DNA of 64,000 nt from Streptomyces aurantiogriseus. GTDB taxonomy: Bacteria; Actinomycetota; Actinomycetes; Streptomycetales; Streptomycetaceae. The stretch lies in assembly GCF_014649375.1 (NCBI RefSeq), contig NZ_BMSX01000003.1:372001-436000 (forward strand). Reading direction: 5' to 3'. The notes beneath the pieces are model-generated. The model was given only the letters and a program-made list of their open reading frames with translations, was not told the origin of the DNA and did not search any database. Below are positions 16,826-26,981 of the stretch, piece by piece. Position numbers and translations under genes: made by a program. The number at the start of each line of letters is the position of its first letter. The first letter of the stretch is position 1.

Positions 16826-17803
16826 ATGCCAGGCGCCATCTACGCCGAAGGCCTGGTGAAGACCTTCGGTGACGTAAGGGCTCTGGACGGCGTCGACCTC
16901 GACGTCCCGGAAGGCACGGTCCTCGGCCTCCTCGGACCGAACGGCGCGGGCAAGACCACCACGGTCCGCTGCCTGACCACCCTTCTGCGCCCCGACCGCG
17001 GCCGCGCCGTGGTCGCCGGTATGGACGTGCTCAAGCACCCCAACGAGGTCCGGCGCTCGATCGGCCTGTCCGGCCAGTTCGCCGCCGTCGACGAGTATCT
17101 GACCGGCCGCGAGAACCTCCAGATGGTCGGCCAGCTCTACCAGATGAAGGCCGCCGCGGCGAAGGCCCGGGCCGCCGAGCTGCTGGAGCAGTTCGATCTC
17201 ACGGACGCCGCCGACCGCACGGCGAAGACCTACTCCGGCGGCATGCGCCGCCGGCTCGACCTGGCCGCCGCGCTGGTGGTGTCGCCGCCCGTCATGTTCA
17301 TGGACGAGCCGACCACCGGCCTCGACCCGCGCAACCGCCAACTGCTGTGGGACGTGATCAAGCGCCTCGTCTCCGGCGGTACGACCCTGCTGCTGACCAC
17401 GCAGTACCTGGAGGAGGCCGACCACCTCGCGCACGACATCGCGGTCGTCGACCATGGCCGGGTCATCGCCCGCGGCACCTCCGACCAGCTCAAGGCCCGC
17501 ACCGGCGGCGAGCGTGTGGAGGTCGTGGTGCACGAACGCGAGCACATCCCGACGGCCGCGGAGGTGCTGGCCGGCTTCGGCAAGGGCGAGACCACCGTCG
17601 AGGAGCACACCCGCAAGCTCACCGTGCCCGTCACCGGCGGCGCGAAGCTCCTCGCCGAGGTCATCCGCGAGCTGGACACCCGCGGCATCGAGATCGACGA
17701 CATCGGCCTGCGCCGCCCCACCCTCGACGACGTCTTCCTGTCCCTGACGGGACACGTGGCCGAGGCCAAGAACGACGAGAACGGCAAGGAGGCCACGGCA
17801 TGA
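16826..17803 (+). CDS. DrrA-type ABC exporter ATPase
   Basis: ATP-binding subunit (325 residues) of a two-component exporter of the daunorubicin-resistance type. Walker A is GPNGAGKTT near residue 37, the signature motif is YSGGMRRRLDLA and Walker B is VMFMDEPTTGLD. The C-terminal DrrA extension (LKARTGGERVEVVVHE and RRPTLDDVFLSLTGH) distinguishes it from general ABC-2 ATPases. The ATG at 16826 follows GTGGAGA; an open frame upstream to 16712 overlaps the promoter and is discounted. The stop overlaps the permease start by ATGA. Confidence 0.93.
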   Translation: MPGAIYAEGLVKTFGDVRALDGVDLDVPEGTVLGLLGPNGAGKTTTVRCLTTLLRPDRGRAVVAGMDVLKHPNEVRRSIGLSGQFAAVDEYLTGRENLQMVGQLYQMKAAAAKARAAELLEQFDLTDAADRTAKTYSGGMRRRLDLAAALVVSPPVMFMDEPTTGLDPRNRQLLWDVIKRLVSGGTTLLLTTQYLEEADHLAHDIAVVDHGRVIARGTSDQLKARTGGERVEVVVHEREHIPTAAEVLAGFGKGETTVEEHTRKLTVPVTGGAKLLAEVIRELDTRGIEIDDIGLRRPTLDDVFLSLTGHVAEAKNDENGKEATA

Positions 17804-18657
17804 GCGCCGTCACCGACACCGTCCGGAGCACGGCGCCCACCCGCCCGTTCGGGCAGGCCGTCCGGGACTCCCTGGTCGTTGCAAAACGCAACCTGATCAG
17901 GATGTCCAGGATCCCGGAAATGGTGATCTTCGGGCTGATTCAGCCCATCATGTTCGTGGTGCTGTTCACCTACGTCTTCGGCGGATCGATGCAGATCGGC
18001 GGCAGCACCAGCGCCACCGGCTACAAGAACTTCCTCATGGCGGGGATCTTCGCCCAGACCGTCACCTTCGCCACCGCCGGAGCCGGCGCGGGCATCGCCG
18101 ACGACATGCACAAGGGCCTCATCGACCGCTTCCGCTCCCTGCCCATGGCCCGCGGCGCGGTCCTCACCGGACGCACCCTCGCCGACCTCGTGCAGACGGC
18201 CCTCACGCTGCTCGTCCTCGCCGTCGTCGCCCTTCTGGTCGGCTGGCGCGTCGGCTCCGACGGCGACACGAACGCCGGCCGCGTCCTGGCCGCCTTCGGG
18301 CTGCTGCTCCTGCTCGGCTACGCCTTCACCTGGATCGGCGCCCTCATCGGCCTGTCCGTGCGCACCCCCGAGGCGGCCACCTCCGGCGGACTGATCTGGC
18401 TCTTCCCGGTCACCTTCATCTCGAACGCGTTCGTGGACACCAGCAACATGACGCCCTGGTTGCGCCACATCGCCGAGTGGAACCCCTTCAGCGCCACCGT
18501 CCAGGCCTGCCGCGTCCTCTTCGCCAACCCCGGCCAGTCGCCCTCCGACGCCTGGCCCATGCAGCACCCGGTCTGGGCCTCACTGATCTACTCGGTGCTG
18601 ATCATCCTGATCTTCCGCACGCTGGCGGTGCGCAAGTACCGCTCGGCCACCGCGTGA
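17800..18657 (+). CDS. DrrB-type ABC-2 exporter permease
   Basis: Membrane partner of the preceding ATPase, 285 residues with about six transmembrane helices. The ABC-2 family loop appears as DDMHKGLIDRFRSLPMARGA, and NPFSATVQACRVLFANPG is the conserved late segment. The ATG overlaps the ATPase stop by 4 bases, so the two are translationally coupled. Together they would export an amphipathic compound or lipid; the cargo is unknown. A strong terminator follows. Confidence 0.92.
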   Translation: MSAVTDTVRSTAPTRPFGQAVRDSLVVAKRNLIRMSRIPEMVIFGLIQPIMFVVLFTYVFGGSMQIGGSTSATGYKNFLMAGIFAQTVTFATAGAGAGIADDMHKGLIDRFRSLPMARGAVLTGRTLADLVQTALTLLVLAVVALLVGWRVGSDGDTNAGRVLAAFGLLLLLGYAFTWIGALIGLSVRTPEAATSGGLIWLFPVTFISNAFVDTSNMTPWLRHIAEWNPFSATVQACRVLFANPGQSPSDAWPMQHPVWASLIYSVLIILIFRTLAVRKYRSATA

Positions 18658-18706
18658 GCACGGCCGGACCGGAGCGGTGTGACCGCGGCACCCGCGCATG
18701 ACGCAT

Positions 18707-18748
18707 GACGAGGCCCCTGGCGCCACGGGGGGCGCCAGGGGCCTCGTC
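18707..18748. terminator. Bidirectional terminator between exporter and greA
   Basis: An 18-bp perfect stem beginning GACGAGGCCCCTGGCGCC with its complement, around a 6-base loop. It lies between convergent genes and can stop both. Confidence 0.9.
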
Positions 18749-18765
18749 CAGGCGGAAACGGCCAG

Positions 18766-19266
18766 TCAGCCGTTGTAGGGCTCGGCCTTGAGGATGCGCA
18801 CGGAGGCCTTCTTGCCGTTCGGCAGCTCGTACTCCGCGTCCTCGCCGACCTTGTGGCCGATCACGCCGGCGCCCAGCGGGGACTGCGGCGAGTAGGTCTC
18901 GATGTCGGAGCTCGCGTACTCGCGCGAAGCCAGCAGGAAGGTCAGGGTGTCGTCCTCGTCACTGTCGAAGGCGATCGTCACGACCATGCCGGGTGCCACC
19001 GCGCCGTCCGCGGAGGCCGGGGCCTCGCCGACCTTCGCATTCTCCAGGAGCTGGGTCAGCTGGCGCACACGGAGCTCCTGCTTGCCCTGCTCCTCCTTGG
19101 CCGCGTGGTACCCGCCGTTCTCACGCAGGTCGCCCTCCTCGCGCGCGGCCGCGATCTTGGCGGCGATCTCCGTGCGCGCAGGACCAGTAAGGTACTCAAG
19201 CTCATCCTTGAGCTTGTTGTACGCCTCCTGGGTCAGCCAGGTGACGTTCTCGCTGGTCTGGGTCAC
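18766..19266 (-). CDS. greA: Transcript cleavage factor GreA
   Basis: Rescues backtracked RNA polymerase by stimulating transcript cleavage. The 166-residue product has the N-terminal coiled coil with the acidic tip motif (AAAREEGDLRENGGYHAAKE) and the C-terminal FKBP-like domain (YSPQSPLGAGVIGHKVGED). The start at 19266 is GTG, preceded by GAGGAG. Actinobacterial length is about 165, as found. A perfect sigma-R-type promoter lies 136 bases upstream on the same strand. Confidence 0.96.
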   Translation of the reverse strand: MTQTSENVTWLTQEAYNKLKDELEYLTGPARTEIAAKIAAAREEGDLRENGGYHAAKEEQGKQELRVRQLTQLLENAKVGEAPASADGAVAPGMVVTIAFDSDEDDTLTFLLASREYASSDIETYSPQSPLGAGVIGHKVGEDAEYELPNGKKASVRILKAEPYNG

Positions 19267-19347
19267 AGGGTGCTCCTCGTCGGTGCTGGGAATACAAAGC
19301 ATCGCCCTACCCAGAAGCATGTTCCTCCAGGGATGGGCGAAACCACG

Positions 19348-19353
19348 AGCCTA
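19348..19353 (-). promoter_or_regulatory. Possible housekeeping -10 hexamer for greA
   Basis: TAGGCT on the minus strand, about 82 bases before the greA start. No good -35 is present at the usual distance, so it is only a secondary candidate beside the sigma-R-type promoter. Confidence 0.3.
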
Positions 19354-19401
19354 ACAATTCAGTGGCCGAAGGGGGAGGACATAAGCCATCAGAATTACGT
19401 C

Positions 19402-19427
19402 AACGCAGGTCAGGGCCTACCTATTCC
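19402..19427 (-). promoter_or_regulatory. Sigma-R-type promoter upstream of greA
   Basis: On the minus strand GGAAT (19427-19423), exactly 18 bases, then GTT (19404-19402). This is an exact match to the S. coelicolor sigma-R consensus GGAAT-N18-GTT, which serves the thiol-oxidative-stress regulon. It points toward greA. Confidence 0.65.
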
Positions 19428-19456
19428 GGAGGACACGGTCCCGGTGTCAGTCTGTG

Positions 19457-19855
19457 TCAGTCCGGGTGGCAGCCGAGCAGCTCGGCCGACGTGCCCTTCG
19501 TCGTGGTACGGAGCGTGACCACCTTGTCGATGCGTGTGTCCGAGCCGGAGAAGCGGAAGTCCGCGCGGCCCACCTCGGCGCCGTTCTCGGCCTGCGAGCG
19601 GACCGTGCAGTAGCCGCTCGCGCCGGCGTCCTTGCGGACCTCCAGGTGCACCTGCACCGCGTTGTCCGTGATCTCGAAGGAGATCACCTCGCCGCTGATC
19701 TTGTTCTGGCCGACGTAGTGGTAGGCGAAGTAGCCCACCAGTGCGAGCAGGGCCGCGCCCAGGGCGGCGCCGACGAGCTTGAGCGTGCGGTCGGCGCGCT
19801 CGTCCGAGGAACGGCCGTAACGGCCCTCGGGCGGCCGCGTGCTCGCCGTACTCAT
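19457..19855 (-). CDS. DUF4307 membrane protein
   Basis: Protein of 132 residues: a charged cytosolic start (RYGRSSDERADRT), one transmembrane helix at about 26-47 (LVGAALGAALLALVGYFAYHYV), and an exported beta-rich domain containing a pair of cysteines (GYCTVRSQ and LLGCHPD). DUF4307 proteins are an actinobacterial family usually found beside mca, as here; the function is unknown. Divergent from mca. Confidence 0.87.
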   Translation of the reverse strand: MSTASTRPPEGRYGRSSDERADRTLKLVGAALGAALLALVGYFAYHYVGQNKISGEVISFEITDNAVQVHLEVRKDAGASGYCTVRSQAENGAEVGRADFRFSGSDTRIDKVVTLRTTTKGTSAELLGCHPD

Positions 19856-19916
19856 GATCGTCCTCTCGACAGGGCACGGGACAAATGTCCCGAAAGGGCT
19901 CCCGGAGCCCGGCTCC

Positions 19917-19942
19917 GGAATTATTGACCCCCCGATTCGGTC
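19917..19942 (+). promoter_or_regulatory. Probable sigma-R-type promoter of mca
   Basis: GGAAT (19917-19921), 18 bases, GTC (19940-19942): one base from the sigma-R consensus GGAAT-N18-GTT, 64 bases before the mca start. From the literature I recall mca of S. coelicolor being a sigma-R target, which supports the call. A TTGACC (19924-19929) also occurs here with a less convincing -10. Confidence 0.6.
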
Positions 19943-20005
19943 ACTATAGAAGCCGCCGATCGCACCCCTTCGTACGGGGGGCGCCGACTTACCGAGGATT
20001 GAGTC

Positions 20006-20887
20006 TTGACTGACCAGCTACGACTGATGGCCGTCCACGCGCACCCCGACGACGAGTCGAGCAAGGGCGCGGCCACCATGGCGAAGTACGTGTCCGAGGG
20101 GGTGGACGTGCTGGTCGTGACCTGCACGGGCGGGGAGCGCGGCTCCATCCTCAACCCCAAGCTGCAGGGCGACAAGTACATCGAGGAGCACATCCACGAG
20201 GTCCGCAAGAGGGAGATGGACGAGGCCCGGGAGATCCTCGGCGTGAAGCAGGAGTGGCTCGGCTTCGTCGACTCCGGCCTGCCCGAGGGCGACCCGCTGC
20301 CGCCGCTGCCCGAGGGCTGCTTCGCCCTGGAGGACGTCGACACCGCTGCCGGGGAGCTGGTGAAGCAGATCCGCTCCTTCCGTCCGCAGGTGATCACCAC
20401 CTACGACGAGAACGGCGGCTACCCGCACCCCGACCACATCATGACCCACAAGATCTCGATGGTGGCCTTCGAGGGCGCGGACGACACCGCGAAGTACCCG
20501 GAGGACGAGTTCGGGCCGGCGTACCGGCCGCTGAAGCTGTACTACAACCAGGGCTTCAACCGTCCGCGCACCGAGGCGCTGCACCAGGCGATGCTCGACC
20601 GCGGACTGGATTCCCCCTACGGGGACTGGCTCAAGCGCTGGGACGAGACCGGGATCAAGGACCGCACGCTCACCACGCACATCCCGTGCGCCGACTTCTA
20701 CGAGATCCGCGACAAGGCGCTGATCGCGCACGCCACGCAGATCGACCCCGACGGGGGCTGGTTCCGGGTGCCGCTGGAGGTCCAGAAGGAGGTCTGGCCG
20801 ACGGAGGAGTACGAGCTCGCGAAGTCGCGGGTCGATGTCTCCCTCCCCGAGGACGACCTCTTTGCGGGCATCCGCGACAATGCCTGA
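20006..20887 (+). CDS. mca: Mycothiol S-conjugate amidase
   Basis: Zinc amidase (293 residues) that cleaves mycothiol-toxin conjugates to a mercapturic acid and GlcN-inositol, recycling mycothiol in the cytosol. The metal site is H13-P-D15-D16 in VHAHPDDESSKG with the later YPHPDHIMTH. The length and the Lys/Glu-rich EVRKREMDEAREILG segment separate it from the MshB deacetylase. It uses a TTG start at 20006, after a GAGGA ribosome site. A small membrane protein follows with a one-base gap after the stop. Confidence 0.96.
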   Translation: MTDQLRLMAVHAHPDDESSKGAATMAKYVSEGVDVLVVTCTGGERGSILNPKLQGDKYIEEHIHEVRKREMDEAREILGVKQEWLGFVDSGLPEGDPLPPLPEGCFALEDVDTAAGELVKQIRSFRPQVITTYDENGGYPHPDHIMTHKISMVAFEGADDTAKYPEDEFGPAYRPLKLYYNQGFNRPRTEALHQAMLDRGLDSPYGDWLKRWDETGIKDRTLTTHIPCADFYEIRDKALIAHATQIDPDGGWFRVPLEVQKEVWPTEEYELAKSRVDVSLPEDDLFAGIRDNA

Positions 20888-20888
20888 C

Positions 20889-21146
20889 ATGAGCGCAAGC
20901 GTGAGCCTGGCAATGACGCACCTCACCACCCTCGCGAAGGAGGTGGACGAGGACAAGGTCACCCCTGGCGTCCTCGGCTTCATCGTCTTCGCGGTGATGG
21001 CGATCGCGGTGTGGGGCCTGATGAAGTCCATGAACAAGCACATGGGCAAGGTCGACTTCACGGAGGCCCCGGAGGACACGGACACAGCCGAGGAGGGCAC
21101 CTCCGGCAAGGGCGCCCCGGGGAAGACCTCGTCGGCGAAGGGCTGA
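20889..21146 (+). CDS. Small membrane protein coupled to mca
   Basis: Unrecognised 85-residue protein with one transmembrane helix (GVLGFIVFAVMAIAVWGLM) and an acidic, Thr/Ser/Gly-rich cytosolic or periplasmic tail. The ATG at 20889 begins one base after the mca stop; an alternative ATG at 20880 would overlap mca by 8 bases. The tight spacing implies co-translation and a link to mycothiol detoxification. The following 246 bases (to 21392) are convergent and show no feature I can support. Confidence 0.78.
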   Translation: MSASVSLAMTHLTTLAKEVDEDKVTPGVLGFIVFAVMAIAVWGLMKSMNKHMGKVDFTEAPEDTDTAEEGTSGKGAPGKTSSAKG

Positions 21147-21392
21147 GCCAGGCCCCACCCCCGGCCGCCCACCACGCGGCCCCGGCCGCCCGCCACGCCA
21201 CGCCCCGGCCCGGTGGGAACGGGGCGAGCTCGTCCGGGCGGGGCTCGGCCAGCGCGCCGGGCTGCGCCGAGCCTGCCGGACGCGGGCCCGCGGATCAGGC
21301 GCCGGCGCGTGGACCGGGCGGGTCGGAGTCGGCGACATCGGTGGGGGCGGGCCGCAGCGCATGCGGCGGCCCGGGTGCTGCAGACAGACTGT

Positions 21393-24300
21393 TCACCCCT
21401 CCCCGCCCTGCACCGCCACCCCCATCACCTCCCGCGCGTGCCTTCCCGGGACCATGCCCAGGCGCCAGGCCTGCCAGCCCGACTCCAGTCGTACCCCTCG
21501 CTCCAGCAGCAGCGCGTACGCGTCCAGGGACTCCGTGAGCCTGGTGTCGCGCAGCGGGTGGGCGGATCGCGCCAGCTGGGTCAGTTCCTCCTGGGCCACC
21601 GCTGTGCCGATCTCGACGCCGCCCGGGGCCGCGTACGGCAGCAGGGTGCAGCGCAGGAAGCGGGCCCAGTCCTCGCCGCGGTGGTCGCCGTAGGAGGCGA
21701 AGAGGGCTGCCGCCTCGTCGCAGAGGGTGAGGGCTTGCGGGAGGCGGGCGTTGCCCGCGTCGACGATCGCGAGTTCCAGACAGGTCCAGGCCTCGCCGTG
21801 GGCGAGGCCGATGCGCTGGAAGTCGGCGCGGGCGTCCATGAGGAGCTGGCGGGCGAAGCCCGAGTTGCGCAGTGACCCCGTCTGTGCCGCGCGCTGGTCT
21901 CTCGTCACCCGGGCCGAGTGGTGGCGGGCGCAGGCCAGGCCGTAGACGTCGCGCATCCGGGAGAAGAGGGATCTGGAGCGTTCGAGTTCACGGACGGCCC
22001 GGTCCAGGTCGCCCGTCTCCTCCAGGGCGAGGCCCAGGTAGTACACGGTCCACGCCTCGCCGCGCGCGTCCTCGTTGTCCCGATGGCGGGAGGCAGCGCC
22101 GCGCAGGCCGTCCACCGCCGGGGACGGGTCGCCGGCGATGAGGCGGGCGCGGGCCAGCTGGGTCAGCGCCCAGGCCTCGCCGCGGCTGTCGCGGGTGCGG
22201 CCGTACAGCTCGAGGGCCCGGCGCAGGTCGGTCTCCGCGCGCGGGACGTCGCCGCGGCGGAGGTTCAACTGGCCGAGCTGGTAGTGGGCCCATGCCTCGC
22301 CGTGCACCGAGCCGCCCTCGCGGTGCAGGACCAGGGAGCGGGTCAGCAGGTCCAGGGCCTCGGCCAGCCGCGCCCGGTCCCGTTCCACCGCCGCCAGCGC
22401 GTGCATCGTCCACGCCCGGTCCGTCGCCAGCTCGGGCGCTGCCTGGAGGTCCAGGGCCTCCCGCAGCTTCGCCGCCGCCTCCTCGAGGTTGCCCTGGTGG
22501 TGCAGGGTGATGCCCAGCGAGCACAGCGCGCGGGCCGCGCCCGCGTCGTGGTGGGCCTGGAGATAGAGGTCGACCACCGAACTGAGCGTCGTGCGGGCCT
22601 TGTCCAGCTCGCCCAGCTGGCGGGCCGCGATACCCGTACGCCACCGCACGGAGTGCACCAGCAGGTCCTGGCCGACCGACTGCGCCAGCTCGCTGATCTC
22701 GCCGAGGCGGTAGAGGTCGCCGCGCAGCAGGCAGTAGTCGCACAGGGCGCCCAGCAGGCTCAGTACGGCCGCCTGGTCGACGCCCTCGGTCTGCCGCAGG
22801 GTCGCGGTGATGAAGCTGGACTCGTCGTCCAGCCAGCGCAGCGCCTCGTCGAGGGAGGTGAAGCCGTGCGGGGTGAAGCGGTCCGACCGGGTCGACATGT
22901 TGCCGTCGACCAGGCGCAGCACCGAGTCGGCGAGCTCGGCGTAGCTGACGATGAGGCGTTCCTGGGCGGCCGTGCGGTCGGCCAGCTCCTCCTCGTCGGC
23001 GAGGCGGGCCTGGGCGAAGGCGCGGACCAGGTCGTGCAGGCGGTAGCGGTCGCCGCGGACATGGTCGACGAGCCCCGCCTGCGCGAGGGCCGTCAGATGA
23101 CGGGTCGCCTCCGTGCGGTCGGTCGCGAGCAGGGCCGCCGCGGCCGCCGCACCGAGCGAGGCCCGCCCGGCCAGCGCCAGCCGTCGCAGCAGCCGGCGGG
23201 TGACGTCCGGCAGGTCGGTGTAGCGCAGCCACAGCGCGCGCTCGACCGGATCCACCGGGCCGTACGCCCCCAGGTCCGACGCCAGCCGGCGCGGGGAGCG
23301 CGGGCCCAGCGAGGAGCCCGCCACCCGCAGCGCCAGCGGCAGCCCGCCGCACAACTCCGTGATCCGGTCGGCGGATTCGGCGTCGTACGGACCGGAGGCG
23401 TCCTGCGCCGCCGCGCCCAGCAGCTCCTCCGCGCCCGCCGCCTCCAGGGGCCGCACCGGCAGGTCGTGCACCCAGGCGGACAGGTCGGCCGGCAGGTTCA
23501 GCGGGTCCCGTGCGGTGACCAGCACCAGGCTGTCGGAGCGTTCGGGGACGAGCGCGCGGACCTGTTCGGCGTCGGAGGCGTCGTCCAGGATCACCGTCAC
23601 CGGCAGGCCCGTCAGATGCTGGTGGTACAGCTCGACCAGCCGCTTGACCTGCTGTTCCGGGGAGGAACGCTCACGGAAGAGAAGCTGCTCGCGGGGTGCG
23701 CCGAGCCGGTTCAGCAGGTGCAGCAGCGCGTCCCGGGTGGACAGCGGCGCCTCCTGCGCGCTGTCCCCGCGCAGGTCCACCACGCACGCGCCCCGGAACT
23801 GGTCCCGCAGATCGTGCGCCGCCCGCACCGCCAGCGCGCTGCGGCCACTGCCCGGAGCCCCGTGCAGGACGACCACCGTCGGCTGGGTCTGCGTGCCGGC
23901 CCGGGCCGCCTGCACCCACTGCCGGATCCGCCCCATTTCCTGCCGCCGCCCCGCGAACGGCCCGATCAGCTCGGGCAGTTGACCGTACGACTGCTCCAGC
24001 ACCGTCCGCCCGCGTGCCGCCGCGCTCTTGTCCGCGCCGCGCAACTGCGGCCCCGGCTTCTTCGGCCCCGTCGTCGCGCTCAACACCCGCTGCTGGTCCA
24101 GGAACGGACGGATCCCGCGCACCTCCAGCGCCGTCAGCCACTGGAGTCTCAGCTGTTCCGGCCCGCCGGGCTGACCGGCCTCGCCCGCGTGGTGATGCGC
24201 GGCCGGCAGATGCGATCCCGCCGCCTTCACGACGGTCGTCGCCGCGCCGACGACCCCGACGGCCACGCAGGCCCCCAGCGCCGTGCCCGGACCCGTGCCC

Positions 24301-24599
24301 AGCGCCAGGTCGGCGACGGCGGTCGTCACGGCCGCGACGCCCGCCACCAGCAGCGGAGTACCGCCACCGGCCTCCCGTGCGTACCGCCGGCCGAAGCTGG
24401 GCCGGCCGGCCTCCGTCTCCTCCACGGCCCGCGCGTACGCCTCGTACTCCTCGGCGGCGGTCTGCAGTATCGCGTCCAGTGCGCCCCGCGCCCGCGTCGT
24501 CAGCCCCTGCCGGTCGGTACGGCCGCCCGAGCGCCGTACCTCTTCCTCCACGGCCCGTACCAACAGCCGCTCGGCTTCCGCCCGATGGCTGTTCCGCAT
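21393..24599 (-). CDS. Membrane-anchored STAND NTPase with TPR array
   Basis: Signal-transducing protein of 1068 residues. Order: helical N-terminus (1-75), two hydrophobic segments at about 81-100 and 106-126, an NB-ARC-type NTPase with Walker [12 protein letters not shown] (246-256) and Walker B VTVILDDA (334-341), a winged-helix-like region with [13 protein letters not shown], then about ten tetratricopeptide repeats from roughly residue 590 to the end ([20 protein letters not shown] type). It resembles AfsR/SARP regulators in the NTPase-TPR part but has no DNA-binding domain; membrane segments replace it. The ATG at 24599 follows GGGGGA. Likely a ligand-gated scaffold; output unknown. Confidence 0.88.
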   Translation of the reverse strand: MRNSHRAEAERLLVRAVEEEVRRSGGRTDRQGLTTRARGALDAILQTAAEEYEAYARAVEETEAGRPSFGRRYAREAGGGTPLLVAGVAAVTTAVADLALGTGPGTALGACVAVGVVGAATTVVKAAGSHLPAAHHHAGEAGQPGGPEQLRLQWLTALEVRGIRPFLDQQRVLSATTGPKKPGPQLRGADKSAAARGRTVLEQSYGQLPELIGPFAGRRQEMGRIRQWVQAARAGTQTQPTVVVLHGAPGSGRSALAVRAAHDLRDQFRGACVVDLRGDSAQEAPLSTRDALLHLLNRLGAPREQLLFRERSSPEQQVKRLVELYHQHLTGLPVTVILDDASDAEQVRALVPERSDSLVLVTARDPLNLPADLSAWVHDLPVRPLEAAGAEELLGAAAQDASGPYDAESADRITELCGGLPLALRVAGSSLGPRSPRRLASDLGAYGPVDPVERALWLRYTDLPDVTRRLLRRLALAGRASLGAAAAAALLATDRTEATRHLTALAQAGLVDHVRGDRYRLHDLVRAFAQARLADEEELADRTAAQERLIVSYAELADSVLRLVDGNMSTRSDRFTPHGFTSLDEALRWLDDESSFITATLRQTEGVDQAAVLSLLGALCDYCLLRGDLYRLGEISELAQSVGQDLLVHSVRWRTGIAARQLGELDKARTTLSSVVDLYLQAHHDAGAARALCSLGITLHHQGNLEEAAAKLREALDLQAAPELATDRAWTMHALAAVERDRARLAEALDLLTRSLVLHREGGSVHGEAWAHYQLGQLNLRRGDVPRAETDLRRALELYGRTRDSRGEAWALTQLARARLIAGDPSPAVDGLRGAASRHRDNEDARGEAWTVYYLGLALEETGDLDRAVRELERSRSLFSRMRDVYGLACARHHSARVTRDQRAAQTGSLRNSGFARQLLMDARADFQRIGLAHGEAWTCLELAIVDAGNARLPQALTLCDEAAALFASYGDHRGEDWARFLRCTLLPYAAPGGVEIGTAVAQEELTQLARSAHPLRDTRLTESLDAYALLLERGVRLESGWQAWRLGMVPGRHAREVMGVAVQGGEG

Positions 24600-24758
24600 G
24601 TCACGTCCCCCTTTGGCGGCCACAGCGTGTCCTGGTCAAGTGTGCTGCGGCGGGCCCACGGGCGCGAGGGTGCGAACGGGGTCCGATCGCCGGGGCCGAC
24701 GGCGAGTGGCAGGACGCCTGACACGTGCCCGGCGGGGTACTGCGGCAGGATGGATCCC

Positions 24759-26792
24759 ATGGCGAACCGACTGGCCCATGAGACCTCCCCCTACCTCCTC
24801 CAGCACGCCGACAACCCGGTCGACTGGTGGCCCTGGTCGGCGGAGGCGTTCGAGGAGGCGCGCAGGCGGGGGGTGCCCGTGCTGCTGAGCGTCGGGTACT
24901 CGAGCTGCCACTGGTGCCATGTGATGGCCCACGAGTCCTTCGAGGACCAGGAGACCGCCGACTACCTCAACGCGCACTTCCTCAGCGTCAAGGTCGACCG
25001 CGAGGAACGCCCCGACGTCGACGCCGTGTACATGGAGGCCGTCCAGGCCGCCACCGGTCAGGGCGGCTGGCCGATGACCGTGTTCCTCACACCGGACGCC
25101 GAGCCCTTCTACTTCGGCACGTACTTCCCGCCCGCCCCCCGCCACGGCATGCCCTCCTTCCGGCAGGTGCTGGAGGGCGTGCGGCACGCCTGGAGCGACC
25201 GGCGGGAGGAGGTCGCCGAGGTCGCCGGGAAGATCGTGCGGGACCTGGCGGGGCGGGAGATCTCGTACGGGGCCGGCGTGGCGCCGGGGGAGCAGGAGCT
25301 CGCGCAGGCGCTGCTCGGGCTGACCCGGGAGTACGACCCGCAGCGCGGCGGGTTCGGCGGAGCGCCGAAGTTCCCGCCGTCCATGGTGATCGAGTTCCTG
25401 CTGCGGCACCACGCGCGGACCGGGGCCGAGGGCGCCCTGCAGATGGCACAGGACACCTGCGAGCGGATGGCCCGGGGCGGGATCTACGACCAGCTCGGGG
25501 GCGGCTTCGCCCGTTACTCCGTGGACCGGGACTGGGTCGTGCCGCACTTCGAGAAGATGCTGTACGACAACGCGCTGCTGTGCCGGGTGTACGCCCATCT
25601 GTGGCGGGCCACCGGGTCGGAGCAGGCCCGGCGGGTCGCGCTGGAGACCGCCGACTTCATGGTGCGTGAACTGCGCACCGCCGAGGGCGGGTTCGCCTCC
25701 GCGCTGGACGCCGACAGCGACGACGGCACGGGCAGGCATGTCGAGGGCGCGTACTACGTCTGGACGCCCGCGCAGCTCACCGAGGTCCTCGGCGCCGAGG
25801 ACGCGGAGCTGGCCGCGCACTACTTCGGCGTCACCGAGCAGGGCACCTTCGAGGAGGGGGCCTCTGTGCTCCAACTCCCGCAGCACGAAGGGGTGTTCGA
25901 CGCCGAGAAGATCGCCTCGATCAAGGAGCGGCTGTTCGAGGCGCGGGCGTCCCGTCCCGCCCCCGGCCGGGACGACAAGGTCGTCGCCGCCTGGAACGGC
26001 CTCGCCATCGCCGCGCTCGCCGAGACCGGCGCCTACTTCGACCGCCCCGACCTGGTCGACGCGGCCCTCACCGCCGCCGACCTCCTGGTCCGGCTGCACC
26101 TCGACGACCGGGCGCGGCTGGCCCGCACCAGCAAGGACGGTCATGTCGGGGCCAACGCGGGGGTGCTGGAGGACTACGCCGACGTGGCGGAGGGGTTCCT
26201 GGCGCTGGCCTCCGTGACGGGGGAGGGGGTGTGGCTGGAGTTCGCGGGCTTCCTGCTCGACCATGTGCTGGTTCGCTTCGCGGACCCCGAGTCGGGGGCG
26301 CTGTACGACACGGCCGCGGACGCGGAGCGGCTGATTCGTCGGCCGCAGGATCCGACCGACAACGCGGTGCCCTCCGGGTGGTCGGCGGCGGCGGGGGCGC
26401 TGCTCTCCTATGCCGCCCACACCGGCTCCGAGCCGCATCGCTCCGCGGCGGAGCGGGCGTTGGGGGTCGTGAAGGCGCTGGGGCCGCGGGTGCCGCGGTT
26501 CATCGGGTGGGGGCTCGCTGCGGCCGAGGCGTTGCTGGACGGGCCGCGTGAGGTGGCCGTCGTCGGACCGTCCGCGGAGGACGACGGCACGCGGGAGTTG
26601 CATCGCACCGCCCTGCTGGGGGCTGCGCCGGGGGCGGTTGTTGCCTGCGGCACGCCGGGCAGTGAGGAGTTTCCGCTGCTCGCGGGGCGTGAGTTGGTCG
26701 GCGGCGCGCCGACTGCGTATGTCTGCCGACGGTTTGTTTGTGAGATGCCGGTGACGGATGCTGTGGGGTTGCGAGCGAAGCTCACTCCGTGA
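24759..26792 (+). CDS. DUF255 thioredoxin-like protein with (a/a)6 domain (YyaL/SPATA20 family)
   Basis: Cytosolic protein of 677 residues. The N-terminal DUF255 domain (about 1-165) begins [25 protein letters not shown] and contains the redox-type motif CHWCH within [15 protein letters not shown]; the remainder is a cellobiose-epimerase-like alpha-helical barrel ([32 protein letters not shown]). Biochemical activity of the family is unsettled. Start: ATG at 24759 (MANRLAHE); an ATG at 24750 is also in frame. The long open frame reaching back to 21918 is antisense to the STAND gene and not real. Confidence 0.93.
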   Translation: MANRLAHETSPYLLQHADNPVDWWPWSAEAFEEARRRGVPVLLSVGYSSCHWCHVMAHESFEDQETADYLNAHFLSVKVDREERPDVDAVYMEAVQAATGQGGWPMTVFLTPDAEPFYFGTYFPPAPRHGMPSFRQVLEGVRHAWSDRREEVAEVAGKIVRDLAGREISYGAGVAPGEQELAQALLGLTREYDPQRGGFGGAPKFPPSMVIEFLLRHHARTGAEGALQMAQDTCERMARGGIYDQLGGGFARYSVDRDWVVPHFEKMLYDNALLCRVYAHLWRATGSEQARRVALETADFMVRELRTAEGGFASALDADSDDGTGRHVEGAYYVWTPAQLTEVLGAEDAELAAHYFGVTEQGTFEEGASVLQLPQHEGVFDAEKIASIKERLFEARASRPAPGRDDKVVAAWNGLAIAALAETGAYFDRPDLVDAALTAADLLVRLHLDDRARLARTSKDGHVGANAGVLEDYADVAEGFLALASVTGEGVWLEFAGFLLDHVLVRFADPESGALYDTAADAERLIRRPQDPTDNAVPSGWSAAAGALLSYAAHTGSEPHRSAAERALGVVKALGPRVPRFIGWGLAAAEALLDGPREVAVVGPSAEDDGTRELHRTALLGAAPGAVVACGTPGSEEFPLLAGRELVGGAPTAYVCRRFVCEMPVTDAVGLRAKLTP

Positions 26793-26848
26793 GGGTGAGC
26801 GGGGGCGGGTTTGAGGTGGGGGATTTTGTGCGTTGCGGGGTGCGGGTT

Positions 26849-26907
26849 CGTTGTGGCTGGTCGCGCCCCCGCGGCGGAGCCGCATATCGATACAGCCCCG
26901 CGCCCCT
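26849..26907 (-). repeat. Interspersed repeat, copy A
   Basis: Read on the minus strand it starts AGGGGCGCGGGGCTGTAT and ends CGACCAGCCACAACG. It matches the element at 53484-53542 in 52 of 59 positions without gaps. Both copies lie just past the 3' ends of convergent genes. The centre GCGGCTCCGCCGC can form a hairpin. Confidence 0.8.
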
Positions 26908-26932
26908 CAGCACGCTGCCCTGGGCCGGGATG

Positions 26933-26974
26933 CGAAGGTGCCCGGCGGGACACTCGTCCCCCCGGGCACCTTCG
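26933..26974. terminator. Strong double hairpin between convergent genes
   Basis: CGAAGGTGCCCGG (26933-26945) pairs with CCGGGCACCTTCG (26962-26974). The loop itself contains GGGAC-ACTC-GTCCC, so the outer 13-bp stem encloses an inner 5-bp stem. Confidence 0.85.
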
Positions 26975-26981
26975 ACGGCCG

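Noticed and set aside
21918..24758. Very long + strand open frame leading into the DUF255 gene
   Set aside because: It is antisense to the STAND/TPR gene, has low-complexity Arg/Gly/Val composition and no domains; the high GC keeps the frame open.
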